Part shown: in pieces, positions 12,301-22,270 of the stretch
Layout: the number at the start of each line of letters is the position of its first letter
Numbering within the stretch: position 1 is the stretch's first letter
Origin: Amblyomma americanum
Taxonomy: Eukaryota > Arthropoda > Arachnida > Ixodida > Ixodidae
NCBI RefSeq assembly: GCF_052857255.1
Contig: NC_135502.1
Span: 157,020,099 to 157,084,098 of the forward strand
Direction: 5' to 3'
Length of the DNA: 64,000 nucleotides
Made by a program: the position numbers and the translations under genes
Notes under the pieces: generated by a model
Told to the model about the DNA's origin: nothing
The model's input: only the letters and a program-made list of their open reading frames with translations
The model's database searches: none

Positions 12301-12894
12301 AACTACGACACTCTTGAGTACTGTATATACATCTGCCTCCAATCCTGCCCTGTAAAAAACAATCTGTGATCGGCGCCCATTTTCATCTTCAAGAGCTGCC
12401 GATCTCCACTGACGAGGTAACCTCAAAGAAGCGCTCTTCTCCACCAGCTCATTAACATGCAAGCAGCTGTCTTGCACGGGCTCTGGTTGCTCTCGCTCGA
12501 TATCGATATCTTCTGCAGCGTCGCTCTGCGTTGCCACTGCGTCTCTTGAGACGGTTGCTCTCTTTTTCGGAGATTTTCGCCGTTTACGATTCGAGAAGTA
12601 CAGCGGGAGATTAGGAAATATGGTAGGAATTGCATCACTCCTTAGAGACCATACACCGCGCTCGATTTCAATCACTTCTCCGTTGAATACATGCTTATAT
12701 GACTTCAGAATATCCCCTTCTTGGAAGTGGGCGTCGCACACTTTGCATGTTTTCCCCAACACCTTGTCTGCACGGGGTATCGCTCTCGACCATTTTGCAA
12801 GGAGATTTGGATCGGTTGGCGGAGAAAAGAAGTGCCTTTTCTCCGTGTTGCGCCGGTACCCGCTGGTACATCCCGGCACGAAACACGTTGGCAT
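9378..12894 (-). CDS. P-element transposase, five exons, one apparent frameshift
   Basis: The exons are 12894-11125, 11003-10857, 10688-10515, 10396-10208 and 10126-9378; all introns are phase 0. The first intron has a GC donor (CAG/GCAAGT), the others GT. The start MPTC is chosen because it opens the THAP zinc finger: Cys4, Cys9, Cys53, His56, with AIPTIF at 88-93. The RNase H-like catalytic core follows, with Asp about 438 (LIIDEVKLREG) and Asp about 530 (ISDGAGNNK). Then come CDVPHIVKCIRN, the inserted GTP-binding-type region (exons 2-4) and NQDPLE, with Asp 757 and Glu 760, completed by RFFGLVR in exon 5. The last 75 or so residues (GTNCIGCPEH region) lie in another frame; a one-base change near a run of six A at 9594-9599 would explain this. 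The enzyme would cut and rejoin element ends in the nucleus. Confidence 0.85.
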
Positions 12895-13308
12895 TTGGTT
12901 GACAGTCTTAGCACACTCTAAAGACCATAAATGACGCACACCACCTACCCTCTGACAGCGAAAAAATCCAAAACCTGGCGCTCGAGAACATTCGGCAGCT
13001 CACGCTACTTGCAGGTTGGGTCCACACCATGAGCGTCCGCACCCGACCACACACCTAAAGCTGCTGAAGCGTAGTGCACAAACACTCAACTAATAACGAC
13101 AGGATCACTTGATAACAAAAGAACGCGACGCAAATGCGCACGACAAACGGAGCGTCAGCAACGTTGCTGCACTGCGGCGTGGCTAGCTAGTGTCGAGCGT
13201 GGCGCAAACTTCGACTGCAGCGCCATCTCAGTGGCCGGGCGCAAAACGCGGCCGCTTCTGGAGGAGAAGTTTCGAAACTAAAAAAGCTTTATAAACGGTG
13301 TCCGGAAC

Positions 13309-13482
13309 GGGCTCAGGCACGGCAGGCATTCCACGATGCGATGTCGTAGAACGCGAGCTCACCGGAGCAGTAGCCGGCGTCGCTCCTTTAGAGCCAGTGT
13401 CCCTGACCCGCCAGAGCCTCCGCTTCTCTGCTGTTCCCCCCAGTGCCTCGCTCTTACTCGCCCTTTTATAGCCTCGGTGTTA
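13309..13482 (-). repeat. 5' LTR of copy B, middle segment
   Basis: It continues the LTR from the P-element insertion to the MITE and matches 4917-5092. It contains the LTR TATA region (TTTTATAGCC in this orientation) at about 13464. The TTA at 13480-13482 is one copy of the MITE target duplication. Confidence 0.85.
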
Positions 13483-13787
13483 TACCCCTGTCACATGGGC
13501 ACTTGTAAGGCCTTAGAAATTAAGGTCCTTTGCCCCAAAGGCGCGTGACGCGCATCTACACGGCAAAGCGTCGAGACCTTTGCGATAAAGGTCCGTAGCA
13601 ATAAAGGCGGCCCTCAGCGGCCTTAAAGTTGTTTAAAGAAGCAACCCAGACGGCAGCGCCAGCTAGCGAGCTCAAAGAATAAAAAAGTGACGCAATTTTT
13701 AGTCTTTAAACCGTGAAAAATTATCTGATTTACCTTATTTAATGGTTAATTTTGCGTTACAGTGCACTTAACCGTGTGACAGGGGTA
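13483..13787. mobile_element. 305-bp MITE with TTA duplication (PIF/Harbinger-like)
   Basis: Terminal inverted repeats: the left end is TACCCCTGTCACATGG and the right end reads TACCCCTGTCACACGG inward. It is flanked by TTA on both sides (13480-13482, 13788-13790), and the uninterrupted LTR copy has a single TTA (about 5090). A 3-bp TTA duplication fits the PIF/Harbinger superfamily. There is no coding capacity. Confidence 0.85.
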
Positions 13788-13790
13788 TTA

Positions 13791-13956
13791 GTCCACGTAA
13801 GCCATGTCGCCGTCTTCTTCTCTTCTCCACCAATCATCTCTCTCCACCTCACAGAATGCTTCTTCTTCCTCGTCTTTATTCTTCGGTTAATTCACGTCGT
13901 CTTCTCCAAAACTCTTTCCTTTAAAATTTAATTTAGGCTCCTTAATATATGTGACA
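13791..13956 (-). repeat. 5' LTR of copy B, outer segment
   Basis: This is the outermost LTR piece, reaching the terminal TGTCACATAT (minus strand) at 13956. It matches 5093-5254. Confidence 0.85.
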
Positions 13957-16646
13957 TAATTATAGAGAGCGAATTCTCAAGTTTTGTTTTGACAGCATTG
14001 ACCTCAGGTCGACCATTTATTACAGATGCGCATACGAGTAAGAAGAGCCGGTGTGACCCATACTGCCAAGCGCTAAATACTTTGTGTGGCCGACAGCAGT
14101 CGTCGCTGTCGCTTGTAGATAACAAATTTGGCCACTTAAATTAATGCGAACGGTCACTGAACATATCTCTATGTAAGTTTATTCAAAATCAACTATTGGT
14201 CCTACACGATGCCACAACCCGGCAATCAGTTGTTCCCAAGCAGGGGATCGCATCGGCGCTCCCTACTGCGCTCGTACCACGGAAACAAGCTAGGGTACAA
14301 TCAGTGAAATTAGAATTTATTTCACTTATATAGAGCGCAGATTGCGTTTTATGTCGTGTAAGCGTTCTGTTTGTGCACGTTTGTATACAGCACAGAGTGC
14401 ATCTTCATCGTCGGCATATTCTTAAAGAAATTTCTCGTGCATTAAAGACTGAATGGCCTGCTGTTATCTTATGGCACCAATTTAGCGAGTATTAGCGAGT
14501 ATACGAGCTATTTGCTAAAAAGAATCAGAGCAAAGCAAGCAGAAGGTATCGAAATCAACAGCACCATAGCCGTAGCAGATGCGCGGCTCGCTGTGAGCGG
14601 GCAAAGCGATGGCGACGGCTGTAGCTCCGTGTGGACTCTTGTTTAGAAGGCGCAGCGAAGTATCAAATATCACATCCTACCTGAACGTCATGCCACTGAC
14701 GCACATTGTGTGGCAGCGCAAGTTCAGCAGCCGATTCTAATGACATTCGGTTCGACAGCATTTGAAACGCCCGCGTAGGATGGGAATGAATTGCATAGTT
14801 AGCGCACCAAACATTGTTTTGTTAATTCTGGTGCGATTACGAACTGAACGGTGTAGAAAAACATAAAATATCTCATTAATGTACCTGGTTCCTTTTCTGT
14901 AGCACATGGCACACTCTTGGGACTGCGCTGGCCCCTAGAATGCTATTTCAGCTAAAAATAATACGCCAATTTAAATCTATGCTAGCTTTTTGCACCTACA
15001 TGCAGAAAACTAAATAAAACTAAAAAGATACGACATATACTAGCGACCACTTCCTGGACGAGAAACGAATTTGAAAATCCCGCGCTTTTTGACGATCCAT
15101 GGAAACCAATCGCGTGCTTGCACCTAAAATTTTCCCGCCTTTATTCACTAATTTTGTGGTGCGGATATCTGCCGCGCAAAGAAAAACCTGCGGGGCGTTT
15201 CATTTTTTCCGCAAACAATATCTCCCGTGGGCCGCACTTGTGTCCTTGTCTTTTGCGCGCTTGTTTCGCAGGCGACACGAGGAGGCGCCCGTGTTCTCGC
15301 CGAGCACGCGTAGTGACCTTCAGTGAATGCTCCAGTTTTTCTCGGGCAATTTCCCTGTCAGTCGCTGCCTGGCTTTCGCCGTGTACTCTGTGTATTCGCC
15401 TGCGCACGCTTCTGGGGAAAATAAATTTCGGTTTCGTAGATGGGAATTCAGTTGTGATTCCAATCACATCACGCAGACGTGATGTCCGCTACATCTACAC
15501 AGCATGGAAGAACCGATGCTGAAGCGGCTTTGGTACGCACTCTACATTTCAAAAGAAAAGCATTCGCTCCTAATGCCACGTAGGATTTTTTTGCAAGCGC
15601 ATTAAGACGGTCCATAATAATTGGGGAGAATCCTAGCCTTCGAGTCTCCAGCCTTCAATGGCAGCAAAAGCGGTCCGTTCACTCGAGATTTTGCAGGGTC
15701 CATCGGCGATTAATTTTCGCTGACCTTTTCAATAGCAGTACAAGCCCGCAACAAGACTCCCAAAAGCGTTTCATTCATGCTGGTAAAAAAGTGCATCACT
15801 CACGTTGTGTGCAAAAAACCACAGACGAAGCACGCCGGTGTCCCCGCCGATGACCGGATTGCCGCCCTTCCGGATGATTATAGATTTTTATGGCGCAAGG
15901 GCATCTATGGCCAAAGAGCGCCAAGGCACAAGGTGATTTCGTCTTCTAAGGTGGGCTCAGACTGCAGAATGTATATTCTTCTCATCTCATGAGCTAATAT
16001 TTCTCTGAATAACTATTCTGACACTTAAAATATGCGGCGTGGTTAGCAAATGGATGCAGGCGTTTTGAGAATAACTTTTTTTTTAACAGAGAAGTCCACG
16101 TGACCAGTTCTATCATTTGGCGGGTATTGGATCCTAAAATGGCAAATTTCTGTTTCTCTCTTGAACGTGTTTCTGTCAAGGTCTCATAACAGACAATTTC
16201 TATAGAAGAACAGAAAATTTGCTGAAAAATGCCTGTAAATGCACACACATTTCTTACAGTGTAATTTCAATCTCGTTCATGAAGCGCGGGAGCTATAGGG
16301 TGCCGTTCATGCCCAGTTATCAGACGGAAAATGTGGCTACAGGTCTCCGTTGTTCGTAACACTACAGACGCAGGCTGCCGTGCCTCATCAATTACATCAG
16401 CTCTGGAAGTTTCTTGGGGAACTACCAAACGCATATGGAGACCCCTAGCTAACATTCTTTGCAGGCGTTATGCCATGTCTATGAGTGTGGCCTCAGACAC
16501 TCTCAAGCTGCTACTTGCACCTTTTCGTCGGGGGTCCCTTTTCTTTGTATACAATGGAAATAAAGACTTTAATCTTATTATTATTTTATACCTTGAAGAA
16601 TCGGCAGAGGAGATGCCATTTTTAAAGAGATTTAACTCTTATTTAT
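13957..16646. other. Non-coding stretch, nothing recognised
   Basis: All six frames are short and unlike known families. I find no terminal repeats or tRNA-like sequence. The longest frame (15118-15522 plus) shows no domain and is not called. Confidence 0.5.
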
Positions 16647-16787
16647 CACGTTTCGAGATTTCGTGGATTCTGCTACCACCCTGAGATCGCAGAGGCATCT
16701 GTGGCAGCAACTACTCATCCCGTTTCGAGATTTCGTGTGGTCTGCTATCGCCCTAAGATCACAGCGCCATGTGTGGCAGCTACTAGA
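16647..16787. repeat. 72-bp tandem duplication
   Basis: The unit begins CGTTTCGAGATTTCGTG at 16649 and again at 16721, and ends near GTGGCAGC in both. The copies diverge at roughly one base in eight. It includes a possible binding-site-like GAGATCGCAG/AAGATCACAG pair, but nothing shows function. Confidence 0.8.
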
Positions 16788-16930
16788 AAACAGCACATCT
16801 CGCATTGATACTTCTAGCTCCATCTACAATAGCATTGTAAAAACCACCACCTGCCGCGTGCCAATGATGACGTCACGGTCCAGTGGGGTGGATAGAGGTG
16901 AAAGTATTTGAGTTTGACGTCAGTGGAGGA

Positions 16931-16986
16931 AATGGCGACATAGTTTCGGTTTCTTGAATTCAATATGGCGGCCAATGCAATTGATT
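16931..16986 (+). repeat. Dispersed 56-bp direct repeat, copy 1
   Basis: It begins AATGGCGACATAGTTTCGG and runs through AATATGGCGGCCAAT. Copy 2 begins 217 bp downstream with one mismatch in the first 46 bp. Confidence 0.8.
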
Positions 16987-17147
16987 TTCTAGTATATTTC
17001 TATTGATAGCAGTGAGAAAGAAGTAAGAAAATTGCGCCAACTTCCTATCGACTAATAATAATAGGATACGCTCGGCTAAGAGACTGCGACTGCTGAAAAT
17101 TTGTTTCGTTTCCAAGGTTGCCTTAGTTGCTTTGACCTAGGGGAGAA

Positions 17148-17203
17148 AATGGCGACACAGTTTCGGTTTCTTGAATTCAATATGGCGGCCAATAAAATTG
17201 ATT
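17148..17203 (+). repeat. Dispersed 56-bp direct repeat, copy 2
   Basis: Almost identical to 16931-16986. Between the copies lies unrelated AT-rich DNA. Strong conservation in a decaying region suggests a recent duplication or two insertions of one short repeat. Confidence 0.8.
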
Positions 17204-17529
17204 ATCGGCATTATGACAACGGCTATTCATAAAAAGTTTGCCCAAACAAGGACCTAGGAAATTGCAACAGTAGAGGTTCCACCTACAGCAAAGCCTTCAC
17301 TTCCCGGAGGTTCTATGCTTGCGGTATGACTGTGCCCTTAGCGAAAACTAATATGTTTGGAATACACGGAAAGATATTTATATCGTATATTAAACATATT
17401 TTGCATCCATAAATGCACTAAAATTATGCATCGAATTGATTCCTGAAGTTTTATGCTTGGTATTCGAAAAATGTTCTTAAAATTTGAAAAAATACGTCAG
17501 TTAAAGTATGCATTGAGCACGTTTCAAAT

Positions 17530-18045
17530 ACGTGAAAAAAATATGTACGCAATTTTAGCATATTGCAGTGTATTAAAAGAGTGCTTTCGTAAACATGAAA
17601 TAACTTCTTCTGAAGTATACTTGAAGTTTAACAAAAGGGCAGTCATTCCAAACATATTTGAAGCACACTTTTAACGGTCCTTGAACAATATAGCACTAAA
17701 AATCATGTTTCGAGAAATGGCATTTGCATATTGGCAATGTATTTAGAGTGTACTTTCATAAATACGACATTAATTCGTCCAAAACGTACACTTCAATTCT
17801 AACAAATAAGCTTTCCGCGTATACGTACTGGCAGTACATTTCAAGTTGCCGTTGAACAATCCAGTGCTAGAAATTGCCTTTGATTGTTGGCAATGTATTT
17901 AAAGTGTACTTTCGTAAATGTGAAATTAATTCGTCTAAAGTAAGCTTCGATTTTATCAAGTGAGCAGATGGCTTAAGTATATTTGCAGCACACTTCAAGA
18001 TGCCGTAGAAAAACCTAGGGCTCGAAATCGCGTTTCGGGGAACAG
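17530..18045. repeat. Diverged tandem array, about 156-170 bp per unit
   Basis: The core TTGGCAATGTATTTA with GTGTACTTTCGTAAA downstream recurs near 17561, 17731 and 17887. Each unit also carries GCACACTT or a close variant, and GAAATTAATTCGTC or a variant. Three units are clear and a fourth may start near 17440. It looks like old satellite DNA. Confidence 0.65.
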
Positions 18046-20067
18046 TTAAAACGCGCGCTTTTCTACCGTCCTTTCATTTATGATAACTTCTAGCAGGAAG
18101 GCAATCACCACTTATATAAATTACGTGTGGACAGCGTGACAGCATTATACCGGCAAGGGCGGGAACGTAAAAGCCAGCGGAAAGGACCCCTTGTGGAAAG
18201 TCCGACAGGCTCCCCTAGACGCCCTTGTATATGTTGGGTGACAGCTCGACTCCTCTTCGATGCGGGACGCAAGTTACGACTAGCAATTCGGTTGAAGATG
18301 GGCCCTTGATTCGATCGCGACCTCTTCGATACTTTTGCGACAATTTGGGGCCCACTGCCTTCGCAATAGAAACGTTTCACCGGGCAAGATAATGTGTTGT
18401 CTCTCGAGGTCAGAGTAGCTGGTTCTGCAGTAAATATCTAGGCAGGAGGAGCTGCACCACTGAGACTGAACATTTGACTCCAGCAACTGGTGCTGGTTTA
18501 GGTACCACTTGCGCTGGCCGAGCAGAAGAACGCTGAAGTGAGGCAATAGAAAGATCCGAAATAGAACCTTACATTTGACCGTTAGAACGCTTCTAGTAAG
18601 CTTCTTCAATGTGAAAGCGGGTGGCACAGCTCAAGAAGTGGAATTAGAATGCTGCACTTGAGTGCTTGAGTTTTATCCTGCACCCTTCTGCAGCGCAGGC
18701 GCATACGACGCAGATTTTGAAGCTTGATGTTTGTCATGCTGCACTTGATTCTTGCGCCTTGAATTTACTCCTTCCAGAACTGGTGGAGGTGTTTTTTTTT
18801 GCGAAGCGAGCTGTCATGAAATATTTCGAGACGCCAGAGGTTTGAAGCAGCTGTCTTTTGCCGACAACCCGAGAAAGAAGCGGCATTACTACCACTACAG
18901 TTCGCGAACTTTGGTTGCAGGAGCGATTTGCACTAGGTGTTCCCATGGCTCTCCGAACAAATCTTGAATCGGCATGAAGTGTTCCAGTTCTTTGCCATGT
19001 GGACAAATCGCTGACCGTTGTAGTAGCAAAGTGCTGGTCTAGAGTGCCTTTGCACAGGACGACTAGTAAAGGCCAAGAACGCTCTCTGGCATTCAGCGGT
19101 TTGCTCTGGCCGTGAGAATGACTGAGCATAGGGTACAGGATTCCACCGCTCCATCCTCTTGACGCCGGTGCATGGTCTCTCGGTGTGTTGATCAATCCGG
19201 CAAATCTCAAAAATTCTAAAATTGCCTATTGCTGTACTGGAGAGGAATGCGGCGGATCTTACCGACATTTCTTGTGAAGGATTGGGAAATGGAAAGATTG
19301 ACGCCTACTCGAGCCACTGCAGATAACAATAACAGACGCTTAGCTGATGCTTGCAGAGGAAGCATACTGAGAAGCTGCCATCTCTATCCTAAATAAATTA
19401 AGTTCCTCCTTTGGGGCAGAAATAATTTCTGACGAAAATCTGGGCACATTTGCCAAAAGTTTCGGCCCTCTTGTGTCGGACGGAACATTACAGGAAACCC
19501 TTCCGATCGCTTTTTCAAGTAGGATACAATTATAAACGGGGCTTCATCACATTCAGCATAATGCGGCTCGCTCTGCACGGCCTGTAAGGTGCCCTCACTT
19601 TAATTGGCACTTTCCTAGAGGCGAGGTTTTTTGTTTGCCACTTCCTATTCAACCTCTGCTAGAGGATGCGTTGTCATAGTTCCAGCCTCTCAAGCACCAC
19701 CAGTAATAGTGGCGTGAGGATTTTGTTCAACACGTGCTGGCCAGCCGGAAATTGACTGCACTCAGAAGTGGTATTCGTTATGCCTAGGATACATCTGGAA
19801 ACATGAGGCCGGGGAGAATGGGAGGTTGGAAGGCTGGGGGTTGGTCCCCAAACACCACGGTGTCTGCGGAGGCGCGAAATCAAAAAGAGCGCACTCCGTA
19901 CCTTGCACTCTACCTACCCGAATCCTGCTGGAACTCTTGCTGGTCATATGAGGACCAGTGGGCTCTCAAAACAGCGATCGCAAACAAAATGCAAAAAAAA
20001 AACATGATTAAGTGAAACGGGGCAGCGACCCAACAGGAACACTTCTTCTCCGCATGACTATGGTATT
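18046..20067. other. Non-coding stretch, nothing recognised
   Basis: Several open frames occur on the minus strand between 18280 and 19270 (up to 158 aa), but none shows a domain and they overlap in different frames. No repeat boundaries are seen. Confidence 0.45.
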
Positions 20068-20390
20068 ATTAAGGTATTTACTACGGTAATCGCAAATAAA
20101 ACCCGGACAACCGTAAAATTCACTCAAACAAAACATAAGGCAGGCTTTCGTAAACGATACTCAACAATTCAGCACATTCACACTATAAATCTGGTGATAG
20201 AAAGTTGTGCAGAACACAACCAACCCCTATATATAGCTTCACTGATTGCGAGAAAGCCCTTGACTTATTGGAAATCTCAGCAGTCACGCAGGCATTACGA
20301 AATCAGGGCGTAAAAAAGTGTCATATGAAATTACTGGAAGATATCTACAACGACTGCGCAGCTACAACAGTCCCCCATAAAGCAAAATAA
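20068..20390 (+). pseudogene. RTE-like LINE reverse transcriptase, first part
   Basis: Translation gives KVFTTVIANKTRTT, then HKAGFRKRYSTIQHIHTINL, then, after a frameshift, FTDCEKALDLLEISAVTQAL and LRNQGVKKCHMKLLEDIYND. These match the RT of RTE-like non-LTR elements (QAGFR, DYEKAFDS, QALRNQGV, LLEDIY). The catalytic motif of the A box (FxDxEKAFD) is partly altered. The frame stops at 20390, where a block of other repeats interrupts the element. The RT continues at 21355. This is a dead relic. Confidence 0.75.
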
Positions 20391-21354
20391 TTGCTGATGG
20401 CCTAGCTTTGTTAGGCCAGGATATACGTAGCGAAAGCGCGGAGACTTCTGCATCGGAAGAGTGCATTCACTAGATGCGCCTTTGTTCATAGTTAAAGCTT
20501 GAGCCGTTGTGGCGGAGTGGTAGCGTCTCCGCCTGAAACGCGAAAAGCCTGGTTCGATTCCGAGCCTCGGCACAGGTATTTTTATACTCCGACGTAACGC
20601 GCGTTTATACTCTGAAGTAACGCGCGCGCTGCACAACGACGTCACGTCGGCCAAAGCATGACCCTCTATACTACAACAGCGCGTGACCGTCGATGCGTTC
20701 GGCGCCTTCGGCGCACCCTGACCGCACTGGCGGTGACTTGGAGCATGTCTCTGTTTCGCGCCGAGAGCGCCAGCCGCCGCCGGCCCGGCAAGACCGATTC
20801 GGCTCCGCGGCGAGGCACGCGGTGTGATGTCATGTGCCTCCTTGGAGCAGCGCCACGGCAAAAATAGCAAGTTCGCGGCAAGTAAAGCTTTAGATTTAAA
20901 ATTTAGAGGCCACTGCGTCTACCCACATTGTAGGAATGTGAGAGCGTTGAATAATTTCTTTCATATCAATTCAGCCTTAATTCATTATCTTTGTGATTTT
21001 GCAATAAATCACATATATATTCTTATTTACAGTAAATTATTTATTCAGTACCGATTTCGGGTGTTTCAATTTGGTACACGCGTTGGCTCCATCCACACTT
21101 CCGATTTTTCAAATTTTGCGTCACGTGCTGGCCTAGCTACGCCCAATTTTTGACATTTTTGCTCTAATTCAGTAACCACTCTATCGGCATAATTTTTGGT
21201 CACAATTCTCAAATCATCGTCTTTCGATTGTAACCACTCGTTTGACGCTAGCTTTTCAGAGTACCCCACAACGCATTCTGATGCCACGTTATGGTGACAT
21301 CAACCTGCCAATCATAGCCTAGTAATGTTTCGCATTAATAAAATTCTAATAAGG
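20391..21354. other. Block inserted in the LINE, carrying a tRNA-like SINE head
   Basis: About 960 bp separates two parts of one RT. It contains a tRNA-like sequence at 20503-20573, a GC-rich part to about 20860 and an AT-rich end. No clear target duplication was found, so it may be more than one insertion. Confidence 0.55.
20503..20573 (+). repeat. tRNA-like SINE head (Phe-like anticodon GAA)
   Basis: An A box (TGGCGGAGTGGTAGC) and a B box (GGTTCGATTCC) are present with the right spacing. The anticodon loop CTGAAAC offers GAA. The acceptor stem is broken (GCCGTTG against CCTCGGC), so this is more likely a tRNA-derived SINE promoter than a working tRNA gene. Confidence 0.6.
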
Positions 21355-22270
21355 AACAGTGCATGAAGGGAGACGAGATCTCGCCAACGCTATTCACCCC
21401 CTGTTTACAGGAGATGCCTGTATTCCGAGGCCTGTATTGGGAACAGTTGGAGATATAAGAACAACTAAGTAATTTACATTTGGCAAATGACAATGCTTTG
21501 CAAGTCACTCGGGAGATGAGCTGCAAAGCATGATCATTGAGTTAGACAGGTAGAGAAGAGCAGTGGGCGTAAAAATTGGCGTGCAGAAAACCAAAGTAAT
21601 GGTCAACAGTCTCGCAAAGGAACAACAGTTCAGATTGGTAGCAAGGTCTGAAATTGGTAACGGAATAAGCGTACTTTGGGCAGGTAGTGGACCGCTGATG
21701 AGGATCATAGCGTGAAATAACTAGAAGAATAAGATCGGGGTGGACAGCATATGAGTGGGTCTCTCAGATCATGAATATAATCAAGGATATATGATCATGA
21801 ATATCCCTTAACAGAAAAGTGATACATCTCTATCTTGACGGTACTCACCAAAAGGCCAGAAACATGAGGCAAACGGAAAGGGTTCAGGTTAAGTTAAGGA
21901 CAACGCAGCGAGCTAGGGACAGAAAAATGGTACAACGTTAAAACGACTGGAAGCAGAGAGAGTGGGTGAGGGAATAAAGGTGGTTTAATGACATCCTAGT
22001 CAAAATTAAGGGGAATAAATGGTCTCGACAGGGCGCCTATTCTGAAGGCAAGATAACCGCTCGTCCTTCTTTAGGGCAATGGTGTGGATTCTAAGAGAAG
22101 GCAAGTATAGTAGGGGGCGGCAGAATGTTAAATGTGCAGCTGAGATTCAAGAAGTTTGCGGAAATACGGTGGCCGCAACTGGGACAAGGACGGGTTAATG
22201 GGAGATACATAGGAGAGGCCTTTGCATTGAAGTGGGTGTATTTAGGCTGATGATTATGATGGTGATGATT
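21355..22270 (+). pseudogene. RTE-like LINE reverse transcriptase, second part and 3' end
   Basis: The frame resumes with KGDEISPTLFTPCLQE, matching GDTISPKLFT of the family just after the point lost at 20390. Next come LANDNA (usually FADDIV, so the catalytic pair is changed), QKTKVMVNS, and a tail with EYPLT-like and RDRKMVQR-like pieces. The end near 22200-22270 (GGGAGATACATAGGAGAGGCC, then a GAT-rich tail) matches the usual 3' end of this tick LINE type as I recall it. Many stops and frameshifts are present. Confidence 0.7.

Larger units (their letters stand above)
8611..13300 (-). mobile_element. P element (THAP-type DNA transposon), 4690 bp, complete ends
   Basis: The element is bounded by an exact 8-bp target duplication TCCGGAAC (8603-8610 and 13301-13308). 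Removing it and one duplication restores the LTR as seen at 4905-4925. The ends are inverted: CATCGTTTATAGATCCTTTT on the left, and CACCGTTTATAAAGCTTTTT read from the right. An 8-bp duplication is the hallmark of P elements, and Drosophila P prefers a GC-rich 8-mer close to GTCCGGAC, which this site resembles. One gene fills most of it, on the minus strand. The left non-coding end (8611-9377) holds a 37-bp tandem duplication; the right end (12895-13300) would carry the promoter. Confidence 0.9.
4428..13956 (-). mobile_element. LTR retrotransposon copy B (Gmr1-type, internally deleted), with nested P element and MITE
   Basis: This is a complete LTR-to-LTR copy on the minus strand: 5' LTR (8120-13956, broken by two insertions), gag-protease (6398-8032), 181-bp palindrome, integrase stump, polypurine tract (about 5255-5270) and 3' LTR (4428-5254). 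After removing the insertions the 5' LTR is about 831 bp against 827 bp for the 3' LTR. The flanking pentamers TATTT (4423-4427) and TAATT (13957-13961) differ at one position and may be the target duplication. RT and RNase H are absent, so its spread must have depended on enzymes supplied by a relative. Confidence 0.8.

Noticed and set aside
13957..13961. Exact target duplication for copy B
   Set aside because: TAATT here and TATTT at 4423-4427 differ at one base, so the duplication is only probable and is not listed as a feature.
18734..19268. Overlapping minus-strand frames of 158 and 111 aa
   Set aside because: They show no motif, no consistent frame and no neighbouring element signals.
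20503..20573. Functional tRNA-Phe gene
   Set aside because: The acceptor stem is mispaired at three of seven positions and the sequence sits within a repeat block, so a SINE head is more likely.
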